Origin: DAIMFL01 sp964372215
GTDB lineage: Bacteria > Pseudomonadota > Alphaproteobacteria > Dongiales > Dongiaceae
Assembly: GCA_964372215.1 (NCBI GenBank)
Contig: CAYJQC010000006.1
Span: forward strand, 113,848-177,847
Reading direction: 5' to 3'
Length of the DNA stretch: 64,000 nt
This document shows, one piece after another, positions 10,164 to 18,801 of this stretch (position 1 is its first letter; each line of letters opens with the position of its first letter). Under the pieces are notes generated by a model. It was given only the letters and a program-made list of their open reading frames with translations, searched no databases and was not told the origin of the DNA. Both the position numbers and the translations under genes were made by a program.

Positions 10164-10748
10164 GCGCCGCTCCAGGCAGCAGAGCACCAGCTCGGCGGTG
10201 CGTCGCAGCTGGCCGGGCGGCCGGCCCGCCTTGGCCAGGACGACCAGGCCGAAATAGCCGGCCAGCAGGTAGTCGGCGAGGGCGCGCGGCTCGATCGACT
10301 GCGGAACCTCGCCGACGGCGCGCGCCCGCGTCAGCGCCCGGCGGAACGCGGCACCGAGCCGCGTCAGCCCGTCCAGAACCTCGCTCTGGACGTCGGCATC
10401 GGCCGGCGCGCGCTCGACCGCGGCGTTGCACAGCAGGCAGCCGCGCCGGCCGCCGCGCTTGGACGCGCGCGCGGGAATCGCGAGGAACTGGCTGCGGATC
10501 GCGGCGATCGGCGATGGTGCGCTGTCGAGTTCGGCCACCGCCGGCTCGACGACGCCCTGGCAATAGCGGTCGATGGCGGCGAGGTAGAGCGCGTGCTTGT
10601 CGCCGAAGGTGCCATAGAGACTGCTGCGGTTGATGCCGAGGGTCTCCACGAGGTCCTGGACCGAGGTCGCCTCGTAGCCCTTGCGCCAGAACAGCTCGAC
10701 GGCGCGATCGAGCGCCTGGTCGGGGTTGAATTCCTTTGGCCGCGCCAT
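10161..10748 (-). CDS. TetR/AcrR-family transcriptional regulator
   Basis: The start is set at the ATG at 10748, preceded by AGGGATGG; an upstream in-frame start adds only eight unconserved residues. The 195-residue protein opens with MARPKEFNPDQALDRAVELFWRKG split over helix 1, then TSVQDLVETLGINRSSLYGTF, the TetR helix-turn-helix (about residues 27-47). A C-terminal ligand-binding domain with a CLLC pair follows (near residues 103-106). Such proteins usually repress a nearby efflux or reductase gene. Here the neighbours are an amidotransferase gene and the DUF4010 gene, so the target is unclear. Its stop lies inside a palindromic element. Confidence 0.88.
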   Translation of the reverse strand: MARPKEFNPDQALDRAVELFWRKGYEATSVQDLVETLGINRSSLYGTFGDKHALYLAAIDRYCQGVVEPAVAELDSAPSPIAAIRSQFLAIPARASKRGGRRGCLLCNAAVERAPADADVQSEVLDGLTRLGAAFRRALTRARAVGEVPQSIEPRALADYLLAGYFGLVVLAKAGRPPGQLRRTAELVLCCLERR

Positions 10749-10812
10749 GGTCCATCCCTGGGGCGCGCTCACGCCGCGTCCGCGGCGAGCGTGACGCGGA
10801 AGGCCCCCGCAT

Positions 10813-12774
10813 TCAAGGTCGCCGAACTCCCGCGCCGCCGCCCAGCCAGCGGTCGTGCCAGGCCTGGAACATCAGCACCGCCCACAATGCCGCCTCGTGG
10901 TTGCGCCGGCCCGAGCGATGCTCGGACCAGATCCGCCGGATCGGCCCCGGATTGAAGATGTCGTCGCGGCGCAGCCGTTCGGTCGAGAGCAGCGATTCCG
11001 CCCAGTCGCGCAAGGGGCCCGCCAGCCAGGCGCCGATCGGCACCGCGAAACCCATTTTCGGCCGTTCGACCAGCGCCCGCGGCACGTGGCGGTACAGCAC
11101 CTGGCGCAGCAGGCGCTTGCCCTCGCCGTTGCCGCGCTTCAGGGCCGGCGGCAGCGACCAGGCGAACTCGACCACCCGGTGATCGATCAGCGGGACCCGG
11201 GCCTCGAGCCCGACCGCCATGCTGGCGCGGTCGACCTTGGCCAGGATGTCGTTCGGCAGATAGGTCAGCGTGTCCAGGTACTGCATGCGCTCCACCGGGT
11301 CGGCGACGGCGTCGGGCACCGGGCGGTGCCAGGCGCCGTTTGCCGCGCCATGGTCGCCGTTGAGGACCTCGGCAGGGTCGTGCCACATCGAGACCACGCT
11401 GGCGTAGAGCGCATCGAGATCGGGCGCGTCGAACAACGCCGCCAGCTTGTGCGCCCGGGAACCGGTATGAGGCGGGCGCACGCCGGCCGGCAGCAGCGCC
11501 GCCAGCCTGTCCCAGCCGGCCGGCGGCACGGCGCGGATCGCGCCGGAAAGCATGTGACGCAGCGGTCCGGGAAGTGCCTTCGAGCGGCGCCAGAGATCGG
11601 GACCGGTGGTGTAGCGGGTATAGCCGGCGAACAGCTCGTCGCCGCCGTCGCCCGACAGCGCCACCGTCACCTCCTGGCGCGCCAGCCGGGACACCAGATG
11701 GGTCGGGATCTGCGAGGAATCGGCGAACGGCTCGTCGTACCACTCGGCCAGGTGCGGGATCACGTCCTGTGCATCAGCCGGCGGCAGGTAGAGTTCGTGA
11801 TGCTCGGTGCCGAGATGGCCGGCCACCGCCTTGGCATGCACCGCCTCGTCGTGGGTCGCCTCGTGGAATCCGATGGAGAAGGTCTTGATCGGGCGGTTGC
11901 TCTCGGCCTGCATCAGCGCCACCACGGTGGAACTGTCGATGCCGCCGGACAGGAACGCGCCCAGCGGCACGTCGGAAATCATGCGCCGCCGGATCGCGTC
12001 GCGCAGCAGCAGCTCGAGCTCCTCCACCAGCGCCGACTCGTCCTCGTGCCGGCGATGATTGATGCCGCGCGACGCCACCTCGGCGAGGTCCCAGTAGCGC
12101 CGTTCGGCGTGGTCCCCGGCGGCATCGATCTCGACGATCGTGCCGGGCTCGAGCTGGCGCATGCCGGCGAAGGCCGCCTGCGGCGCCGGCACGTAGCCGA
12201 AGCGCAGATACGGGTGCAGGGCGGCGGGATCGAGCGCCGGCCGCCAGTCGGGATGGGCCAGGATCGCCTTGGGCTGGGACCCGAACAGGACGGTGCCGCC
12301 GGTCTCGCCCCAGTACAGCGGCTTGATGCCGAGGCGGTCGCGCACCAGGGTGAGGCGGCGGCCCGGCAGATCCCAAAGCGCGAAGGCGAACATGCCGATG
12401 AAGCGCTTGACCGCGGTATCGACGCCCCAGGCCTCGCAGGCCTCGACCATGACCTCGGTGTCGGAATGGCCGCGGAACCGGATGCCGCGGGCCTCGAGCT
12501 CGGGGCGCAGCTCGGCGGCGTTGTAGACCTCGCCGTTATAGGTGATCGCGGTGCGGCCGGAGGCCGAGATCATCGGCTGGTAGCCGGCCGGCGACAAATC
12601 GATGATGGCGAGCCGGCGCTGCCCGAGCGCGATCCCGGTCGCGGCGTCGACCCAGACCCCGGAGGAATCCGGGCCGCGATGGGCGATCGGGGTGATCATC
12701 CGCTCGGCGAGCGTCCGCAGGGCGTCCTCGCCCAGGGCGGCGCGCCGGTCCCAAAAGCCGGCTATGCCACACAT
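10813..12774 (-). CDS. asnB: asparagine synthetase (glutamine-hydrolysing) type amidotransferase, copy 1
   Basis: The 653-residue protein has the AsnB architecture. An N-terminal glutaminase domain has the catalytic Cys2 (MCGIAGF), RHRGPDS-like and GEVYN motifs. The synthetase domain has the ATP PP-loop SGGIDSS at 276-282 and ALSGDGGDELFAGY. An AGGAG site precedes the ATG at 12774. Family members make asparagine, but those inside polysaccharide clusters often amidate sugar carboxylates; which applies here is unknown. It is most like copy 2 (16822-18759), sharing SQPK and the C-terminal MFQAW motif. Sampled GC is near 68%, higher than the genes upstream of it. Confidence 0.9.
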   Translation of the reverse strand: MCGIAGFWDRRAALGEDALRTLAERMITPIAHRGPDSSGVWVDAATGIALGQRRLAIIDLSPAGYQPMISASGRTAITYNGEVYNAAELRPELEARGIRFRGHSDTEVMVEACEAWGVDTAVKRFIGMFAFALWDLPGRRLTLVRDRLGIKPLYWGETGGTVLFGSQPKAILAHPDWRPALDPAALHPYLRFGYVPAPQAAFAGMRQLEPGTIVEIDAAGDHAERRYWDLAEVASRGINHRRHEDESALVEELELLLRDAIRRRMISDVPLGAFLSGGIDSSTVVALMQAESNRPIKTFSIGFHEATHDEAVHAKAVAGHLGTEHHELYLPPADAQDVIPHLAEWYDEPFADSSQIPTHLVSRLARQEVTVALSGDGGDELFAGYTRYTTGPDLWRRSKALPGPLRHMLSGAIRAVPPAGWDRLAALLPAGVRPPHTGSRAHKLAALFDAPDLDALYASVVSMWHDPAEVLNGDHGAANGAWHRPVPDAVADPVERMQYLDTLTYLPNDILAKVDRASMAVGLEARVPLIDHRVVEFAWSLPPALKRGNGEGKRLLRQVLYRHVPRALVERPKMGFAVPIGAWLAGPLRDWAESLLSTERLRRDDIFNPGPIRRIWSEHRSGRRNHEAALWAVLMFQAWHDRWLGGGAGVRRP

Positions 12775-12834
12775 GAATCAGCTCCTGCGCGACGTGGCGA
12801 CACTATTCGCGCGCTCGCAGCGACGCCGCTGGTG

Positions 12835-14079
12835 TCAGGAAATCCGGCGATGCCGAGCATCCGTTGCCTTGGTCGTGCGAATAACGTCTGGGCCGCCGTC
12901 GGATCCGCTCGCACGGTCTGTAGTCCGCGACGGGGCAGGTTCGGCACCCAGTTGCCTGTACAGCTCCTCATATCGGTGGATGCATTGCGATAGCGCGAAC
13001 TGTGCAGCCACACGCTCGCGACCGGCCGTGCCCAGGCGCCAGCGCAGTCCGGGGTCGGCCACCAAGCGGCCGATTGCCGTTGCGAGCGCTCGCGGCTGCC
13101 GGCTTGGCACGACGCAGCCCGTGGTGCCATCGAGGACCGCCTCGGCATTGCCTCCGGCATCGGTGACGATCATCGGCAGCCCAGCACCCATCCCCTCGAT
13201 AACGGCGTTCGAGAAGCCCTCCTCGTGCGAGGCCATCACGCCGATATCGGCAGCGTAGAGAAGATCTGGGACATCGTTCCGACTGCCCAGCCAGAGCACG
13301 CTTTCCTGAAGCCCCAATCGCTCGGCGTGGCTGCGCAACTCGGCGCCATATCCCTCGTCCCGCCCGGCACAGAGAAGGCGCCAGCCTACCGGCAGGGTAT
13401 CGCGCGTCACCGCTAGCGCCTCGAGCAGGTCGCGATGCCCCTTATACGGGATCAGATTGGCTACCGTGATGACGACCAGTGCGTTCGCATCGAGGCCGAG
13501 CGATGAGCGCATTCTCGCGCGCGCCGCTGCATCAGGGGGCGGGGGCGGATCGATGCCGTTGTAGATGAGCCGCAGGCGCGACGATGGAACCCCTTCCTGC
13601 TCCAGTTCACGGATGACGGACAGGCTGTTGCCGACGATGCACGACATATGGCGATGCAGCCACCGCTCGATGCGGGCGAAGCCTGGTCGCTTCTGCTGAT
13701 AGAGATTCGAACTTCGCCGGCTCATGACTTTGATGGGCACTCGGGCGACCATGGCGCAGATTGCGCCCGCCAGGTAAGCCTCCGGCAGGAAAAAATGGGC
13801 GATCGCGGGCCGCTCCGCGCGGAACATCCAAGCCAGATGCAACGACACGATGGCGAGGCGCAGCAGACGCAGAACCAGGACCTTGCCGACCAGTAGCCTG
13901 CCGACATAGGGCGTATAGTGAACGGAAACGCCACCACGCTGGAGCGCCGCGCGCAGCGGGCCGTCGCCCGACAACGCGAACAGGGTGACACGCCAGCCGC
14001 GGCGCACTAACCCGGGGAGCACGCGCAACAGATGGTTCTCGGTGCCGCCGACCTGCAGTGAGCCGGCGACCACGAACAC
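12835..14079 (-). CDS. GT4-family glycosyltransferase
   Basis: The 414-residue protein is a retaining GT-B enzyme. It starts with VVAGSLQVGGTENHLLRVLPGL, whose GGTE loop is the GT4 N-terminal acceptor-side motif. It carries the C-terminal donor motif HEEGFSNAVIEGMGAGLPMIVTDAGGN (split at EGF...E), where the E-x7-E glutamates bind the nucleotide-sugar. No membrane segment is obvious, so it probably acts at the inner face of the membrane. The GTG start at 14079 is uncertain: no clear ribosome site precedes it and the frame stays open upstream. The last 30 residues are polar and unconserved in appearance. Confidence 0.88.
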   Translation of the reverse strand: MFVVAGSLQVGGTENHLLRVLPGLVRRGWRVTLFALSGDGPLRAALQRGGVSVHYTPYVGRLLVGKVLVLRLLRLAIVSLHLAWMFRAERPAIAHFFLPEAYLAGAICAMVARVPIKVMSRRSSNLYQQKRPGFARIERWLHRHMSCIVGNSLSVIRELEQEGVPSSRLRLIYNGIDPPPPPDAAARARMRSSLGLDANALVVITVANLIPYKGHRDLLEALAVTRDTLPVGWRLLCAGRDEGYGAELRSHAERLGLQESVLWLGSRNDVPDLLYAADIGVMASHEEGFSNAVIEGMGAGLPMIVTDAGGNAEAVLDGTTGCVVPSRQPRALATAIGRLVADPGLRWRLGTAGRERVAAQFALSQCIHRYEELYRQLGAEPAPSRTTDRASGSDGGPDVIRTTKATDARHRRIS

Positions 14080-14147
14080 GTGATTGGAGGCGGAACGCGC
14101 GGACAGGTTAGGTGGTCCCGGACTTGGCCGCGCGCATGAGCCAGCGC

Positions 14148-15308
14148 CTAGCCGGCCGCGCGGCGCAGCGCCGCGATGATACGGTCCTGCCCTGCCGCAT
14201 CGAGATAAGGATGCATCGGCAGGCTTAGCACCTCCCCGGCCAGGCGTTCACTCGATGGCAGTCCATTGCCGGCAATGGGATAGTGCCGATAGGCTTGCTG
14301 CCGATGCAGGGGCAGTCGGTAATAGACTGCGGTCGGGATGCCCTCGGCGGAAAGCGCCCTGGCGACCGCATCGCGGTCGCGGCCGGGAAGACGGAGCGTG
14401 TACTGGGCCCAAACGGAACTCGCTTCCGGCGGCAGGCGCGGCACGATCGCGATGTCGTCGAGCGCCGCGCTGTAGCGATCGGCGATGCGGTCGCGCAGGG
14501 TGATCTCTTCTGGAAAGATCGCCAGCTTCTCGATCAGGATGGCCGCCTGCAGCGTATCGAGCCGGCCATTGATGCCAATTCGCACATTTTCGTACGGATT
14601 GGCTCCCTGTCCATGGACGCGCAGGGAGCGCAGCACCTCGGCCAGGGCGTCGTCATCGGTGAACACCGCGCCGCCGTCGCCATAGCAGCCCAGTGGTTTG
14701 GCCGGAAAGAACGAGGTCGTGGTGATCTCGGCCAGCGTGCCGACCTTGCGACCGCGCCAAGCCGCGCCGAAGCTCTGCGCCGCATCGTCGATCAGCCACA
14801 GGCCTTGGGCCGCCGCCGCGTTTGCCAAGGTGTCGTAGTCGGCCGGCTGGCCGAACAAGTCGACGGCAATGATGCCGTGCGGCATGAGTCCAGCGCCACG
14901 CGCTGCAGCCACACCCGCCGCGACTGACGCTGGGTCGAGGTTGAAACTCTCTTCGGCCGTGTCGAGGAACACCGGGGTGGCTCCGACCAGAACAACCGCC
15001 TCGGCTGTCGCCGTGAAAGTGAAGCTCGGCACTAGTACGGCGTCGCCCGGGCCGATCTCCTTGGCGCGTAGCGCCATCACCAGCGCGTCGGTGCCGTTGG
15101 AACAGCCAATCACATGGCGGGCACCGCAGAAGGCAGCCAGCCGGCTTTCAAGCTCCGCCACCTCCGGCCCCAGGATGTAGCGGCCGTGTTCGAGCACACG
15201 CGCGATCGCCCGGTCGATGCGATCGGCAAGTCGGCAGCGCTGCGCCTGCAGATCTATGAAGGGCAGCGGCACCGAAGTGGCGGCCTTGGAAGCGACAACG
15301 GCGGTCAT
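14148..15308 (-). CDS. DegT/DnrJ/EryC1-family sugar aminotransferase
   Basis: This PLP enzyme would add an amino group to a keto-sugar nucleotide, supplying an aminosugar for the polysaccharide. The 386-residue protein has the family landmarks: CSNGTDAL (about 69-76), PSFTFTATAEAV, the PLP ring-contacting LIDDAAQSFGA (D174/D175), and the Schiff-base lysine K204 in SFFPAKPLGCYGDGGA. It also has GINGRLDTLQAAIL and the C-terminal AVYYRLPLHRQ segment. A good AAAGGGA site precedes the ATG. It lies 213 nt downstream of the NusG-like gene, with nothing else recognisable in that spacer. Confidence 0.93.
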   Translation of the reverse strand: MTAVVASKAATSVPLPFIDLQAQRCRLADRIDRAIARVLEHGRYILGPEVAELESRLAAFCGARHVIGCSNGTDALVMALRAKEIGPGDAVLVPSFTFTATAEAVVLVGATPVFLDTAEESFNLDPASVAAGVAAARGAGLMPHGIIAVDLFGQPADYDTLANAAAAQGLWLIDDAAQSFGAAWRGRKVGTLAEITTTSFFPAKPLGCYGDGGAVFTDDDALAEVLRSLRVHGQGANPYENVRIGINGRLDTLQAAILIEKLAIFPEEITLRDRIADRYSAALDDIAIVPRLPPEASSVWAQYTLRLPGRDRDAVARALSAEGIPTAVYYRLPLHRQQAYRHYPIAGNGLPSSERLAGEVLSLPMHPYLDAAGQDRIIAALRRAAG

Positions 15309-15521
15309 TCAATCCCTTTGGGTTGGTTGTCGTCCATCTGGCGTGTGCGGCAGCCTTTACGTCGGCAGGTGGACCCCGGCTCGTATGGCTGGCTGCCGCG
15401 TCGGCGAGGCCTTCCTGCAAGTTGTGTGCGACTTACGCGCATCAAGCAAGGATGGCTCCATACCTGCTACCGCAGTCCAGGGCGCCGGATTGGTTCGGTC
15501 CCGGATTCTCGTGCTTGCCAT

Positions 15522-16022
15522 TCAGGCGGCGTCAACGTCGAGCAGCGGGACCACCACTCTTACATTGCGGCCGAGCAGGTCGAGCAGCAGCACGACCCGG
15601 TCGTCATCGGTCGTTGATTCGTAGCGCCCGGTACGGCCGGCGAGCGGGCCAGAAGTCACGAGCAAATTGCGCCCCGGCTCGAAGATCGCCAAGGAGTCGA
15701 GCGGCACCGCGCCGCAGCGGTCGACTCGGTCGCGCAATGCCTCGACCATGCCGATTGGCGCCGGTGCCGGATGTCCGCCGTGGTGAACCAGTTCCACCAC
15801 ACCGCGCGTCCCGTTGATTGCGCGCCAACGCTGAGCCTTCAGATCGATGGCGACGAACAAATAGCGGGGAAACAACGGTCGCAACACAGTCTCTCTGCGG
15901 CGCGCGTGCCGCCGCAAACGCCAGTGCATTGGCAAGAAAAAGTCGAAGCCTTGTCGCCACAGCTCCTGCGCAGCGCGCGCTTCGGCTTGGTGTTGAGTAT
16001 AGGCAGCGTACCAACGGATCAT
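15522..16022 (-). CDS. NusG paralogue, RfaH-like transcription antiterminator
   Basis: The start is the ATG at 16022, with AAGGTGG upstream; it overlaps the stop of the preceding gene (ATGA). The 166-residue protein begins MIRWYAAYTQHQAEARAAQ, the NGN-domain opening shared by NusG and RfaH. It contains LFPRYLFVAIDL and GTRGVVELV, and ends with a KOW-like domain (FEPGRNLLVTSGPLAGRTG, then a beta-rich tail). Specialised NusG paralogues in polysaccharide loci suppress termination in long operons. The location in the cluster and coupling to a winged-helix gene support this role. The recruitment signal is not known; an ops-like hairpin lies at 36009-36021. Confidence 0.9.
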   Translation of the reverse strand: MIRWYAAYTQHQAEARAAQELWRQGFDFFLPMHWRLRRHARRRETVLRPLFPRYLFVAIDLKAQRWRAINGTRGVVELVHHGGHPAPAPIGMVEALRDRVDRCGAVPLDSLAIFEPGRNLLVTSGPLAGRTGRYESTTDDDRVVLLLDLLGRNVRVVVPLLDVDAA

Positions 16023-16735
16023 GCCACCTTCGCTGGCTCGCCCGGCTCCACGGCTCGGCCCGAGACTCTGAGGATGCGCGGCACAAGAATGCGCCGCAGA
16101 TCGAGCCACGACTCAAGGTGGTCGAAACTCTGCTGAGGCGTGCGAATGTCGGTCAGCAGCGCCGCGTCGAAGGAACTAGTGTCCGGCAGGATGGCGATGA
16201 CAGGTACACCGGCAATCGACGCGCGGTTGCACCCTGGCGCCCAGACCCCCACCAGTTGCACGCCGGTTTCGCGCGCCGCCAAGGTCGCGATTTCCGTCAG
16301 GTCGCCATCGCCGACCAGCAGGATCCTCCCGGCACCGCGTTGTTCCGCCGCTTCGAGCAGGTCAACGCACTGCGCGCGAGCATTGCGGAAAAAGGCGAAA
16401 GAATAGCCGAGATACTCGGCGGTGAGCCGACTCTTTTCGGCGAAACCCTGGGGTGTAAGGTAGTAGGCGTAGCGCCGGGCGGGAACGTGGCGAACCTTGA
16501 CCCAGCCCTTGCGCACGCAGCGCTTGAGATAGGCGTTCACGAGGCCAACCGCGATGCCCAGACGGAGCGCAAGAGAGCGCTGGGAGGTCAGTTTGTCGCT
16601 GTCAACGTCGTCGAGCAGCCGCATCGTGATCTCGGCCTCGAAGGCGCGCTTCGACTCGTCCAGTGTGGCAGGCATCGCTCTGGGGTCCGTGGCCACCGCA
16701 GCATCCGCTAAGGGCACAAACGATAGCGCGTTCAC
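16019..16735 (-). CDS. winged-helix (EPS-associated MarR-like) regulator fused to a Rossmann-like sensor domain
   Basis: The 238-residue protein has an N-terminal winged helix (about residues 30-105): TSQRSLALRLGIAVGLVNAY is the helix-turn-helix, followed by GWVKVRHVPARRYAYYLTPQG, the wing. This resembles the MarR-like regulators that accompany exopolysaccharide loci. A second domain (about 130-205) begins GRILLVGDGDLTEIA and continues VQLVGVWAPG and PVIAILPD, a beta-alpha-beta pattern like a nucleotide- or nucleotide-sugar-binding Rossmann fold. The ATGA overlap with the NusG paralogue means the two are made together. I infer ligand-gated control of the cluster; no ligand can be named. Confidence 0.8.
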   Translation of the reverse strand: MNALSFVPLADAAVATDPRAMPATLDESKRAFEAEITMRLLDDVDSDKLTSQRSLALRLGIAVGLVNAYLKRCVRKGWVKVRHVPARRYAYYLTPQGFAEKSRLTAEYLGYSFAFFRNARAQCVDLLEAAEQRGAGRILLVGDGDLTEIATLAARETGVQLVGVWAPGCNRASIAGVPVIAILPDTSSFDAALLTDIRTPQQSFDHLESWLDLRRILVPRILRVSGRAVEPGEPAKVA

Positions 16736-16821
16736 GTCGTGAATGTCAATTCAAGCGTCCGGGAGATAATTTTGCAATTTCAGTATATTACCGGCCAGAC
16801 GGTCGTCCATCGGGCCCGGCT
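16736..16821 (-). promoter_or_regulatory. AT-richer spacer that may hold the promoter of the regulator-NusG pair
   Basis: This 86-nt spacer between the copy-2 amidotransferase and the winged-helix gene is distinctly AT-rich for the window. On the minus strand it contains TAATATACT, which can be read as a -10 element, but no convincing -35 hexamer at 16-18 nt. I found no ops-like sequence here. Confidence 0.3.
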
Positions 16822-18759
16822 TTAGGCAGGGAGCCAACGGCGCTTCCAGGCCTGGAACATCAGGATCACCCAAAGCGGATACTGCCAGTCGGATCGGCCG
16901 GAAAGATGTTCCTCCCAACATGCGCGGATCGGTTTCGGATGAAACAGGCCGTCAGCCTCGAGCGCTCGTTCCGAGATCAAATCCTCAGCCCAGTCCCGCA
17001 ATCTTCCGCGCAGCCAAACATCGATCGGCACTCCGAAGCCCATCTTGGGCCGCTCGATGAGTTCGGCAGGCACATAGCGATAGAGGATCTGCCGCAAGAT
17101 CCACTTGCTTGTGCCGTCTCGCATCCTGAACCGCGGCGGCAGCCGCCAGGCGAACTCGACGACGCGATGGTCGAGCAGCGGGACCCGCGCTTCGAGACTC
17201 ACTGCCATGCTTGCCCGGTCGATCTTCGTCAGAATGTCGTTGGGCAGATAGGTCAAAGTGTCGATGAGCTGCATGCGCTCGAGAAAATCGGGTGTGTCCT
17301 GCGCCAGAGCGCCGGTCCAGATGGGGTCGACTGGCTCCCGCCCGGAAGTCAAAACCAACTCCGGACGCTGCCAGTGGGTCATCAGGCCACGATAAAGCGA
17401 CTCCTCGCCACCAGCGTCGATCAGCTCGGCGAACTTATGCGCACGAACGCCGACACTGGCCGGCCGGATAGCCGCCGGAAGCAGTCTTGCCACCAGATCC
17501 CAACCGCGCGCCGGCACCGCCCGGATGGCGCTTCGCAGCCACGGCCTGATCGGGCGTGGCACGCGTGAGATGATCGCGGCCAGCTCGCAGCCGCGCATGT
17601 ATCGCGGATAGCCAGCGAACAGCTCGTCGCCCCCGTCGCCCGACAGGGACACCGTGACGTGACGTCGCGCCAGAGCGGAGACGAGCAGCGTCGGAATCTG
17701 CGACGAGTCCGCGAATGGCTCGTCATATGACTCGGGCAGCCCGGGAATGACGTCGATCGCGTCCTCGGGTCGAATGTAGAGCTCGTGGTGGTCGGTGCAC
17801 AGATGGCGCGCCACGGCGCGCGCGTGAGGTGCCTCGTCGTAGCGTTTCTCATCGAACCCGATCGAGAACGTCTTGATCGGCACTGTGCTCTGGGACTGCA
17901 TCATTGCAACGACAGTCGATGAATCAATGCCGCCCGAGAGGAAAGCTCCCAGCGGCACATCCGCCACCATTCGACGCCGCACCGCATCGCGCAGAAGCAC
18001 ATCAAGCGCCTCGATAGCGGCGTCGTCGTCAAGGTCCGCACGATCCGCCGCGCCGCGCCGGGCAACGTCCGCTATGGACCAGTAGCGCCGCCCCTTCGTT
18101 TCACCGTCGCGCATCTCAACGAGGCTGCCCGGCGCCAGCTGGGCAAGGCCGCGGAAGATCGAACGTGGCGCCGGCACGTTGTTGAACCGCAGGTACAGCG
18201 CCAGGCTGCCGCGATCGATCTCCGGCCGCCATTCTGGATGCGCGAAGAAGCTCTTTGGCTGAGAGCCGAAGAAGACGGTCGATCCGATGCGGCCCCAATA
18301 GAGTGGCTTCTTACCCAGGCGATCGCGAACGAGAGTCAGGACGCGCAGTCTGCGATCCCATAGCGCGATCGCGAACATTCCGATCAGGCGCTGTAGTGTC
18401 GACTCGATGCCCCAGATCGCAAACCCTTCGAGCATCACCTCGGTATCAGAATGCCCCCGCGGGCAGACGCCGCGGGCTCCCAACTCGGATCGAAGCTCGC
18501 CGGCATTGTAGATTTCGCCATTGTACACAACGACATAGCGGCCGTCGGCGGACATCATCGGCTGATGCCCAGCCTCGGTCAGGTCGACAATTGCCAAGCG
18601 TCGGAAGCCGAGTGCTATGCCCGCCTCCGCGTCCGCCCAAACCCCGCCATCATCCGGCCCGCGATGGCGAACCGAGTCCGCCATTGTCTGGACGAGGCGT
18701 TCGAGCCGATCCTGGGATGTCTGCCGCCGCAAATCAATGAAACCAGTGAACCCGCACAT
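16822..18759 (-). CDS. asnB: asparagine synthetase type amidotransferase, copy 2
   Basis: The 645-residue protein has the same layout as copy 1: catalytic Cys2 (MCGFTGF), RHRGPDD and GEIYN in the glutaminase half, SGGIDSS at 275-281 and SLSGDGGDELFAGY in the synthetase half. The long C-terminal extension ends in ILMFQAWKRRWL. It matches copy 1 closely at protein level, but compared stretches differ at about three bases in ten by eye, so the duplication is old. Copies 1 and 2 lie in the same orientation on either side of the GT4-DegT-NusG-regulator block. The substrate, asparagine or a sugar carboxylate, cannot be told from sequence. Confidence 0.9.
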   Translation of the reverse strand: MCGFTGFIDLRRQTSQDRLERLVQTMADSVRHRGPDDGGVWADAEAGIALGFRRLAIVDLTEAGHQPMMSADGRYVVVYNGEIYNAGELRSELGARGVCPRGHSDTEVMLEGFAIWGIESTLQRLIGMFAIALWDRRLRVLTLVRDRLGKKPLYWGRIGSTVFFGSQPKSFFAHPEWRPEIDRGSLALYLRFNNVPAPRSIFRGLAQLAPGSLVEMRDGETKGRRYWSIADVARRGAADRADLDDDAAIEALDVLLRDAVRRRMVADVPLGAFLSGGIDSSTVVAMMQSQSTVPIKTFSIGFDEKRYDEAPHARAVARHLCTDHHELYIRPEDAIDVIPGLPESYDEPFADSSQIPTLLVSALARRHVTVSLSGDGGDELFAGYPRYMRGCELAAIISRVPRPIRPWLRSAIRAVPARGWDLVARLLPAAIRPASVGVRAHKFAELIDAGGEESLYRGLMTHWQRPELVLTSGREPVDPIWTGALAQDTPDFLERMQLIDTLTYLPNDILTKIDRASMAVSLEARVPLLDHRVVEFAWRLPPRFRMRDGTSKWILRQILYRYVPAELIERPKMGFGVPIDVWLRGRLRDWAEDLISERALEADGLFHPKPIRACWEEHLSGRSDWQYPLWVILMFQAWKRRWLPA

Positions 18760-18801
18760 CAGCTTACGCCGACATGTCTGTGATCGTACGGGTCGGCTGC
18801 A

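Noticed and set aside
10855..12993. 712-codon plus-strand frame opposite amidotransferase copy 1
   Set aside because: Shadow of the minus-strand gene, no family motif.
16736..16821. ops-like element upstream of the regulator-NusG pair
   Set aside because: GGCCGGTAATAT is the nearest sequence and matches too poorly.
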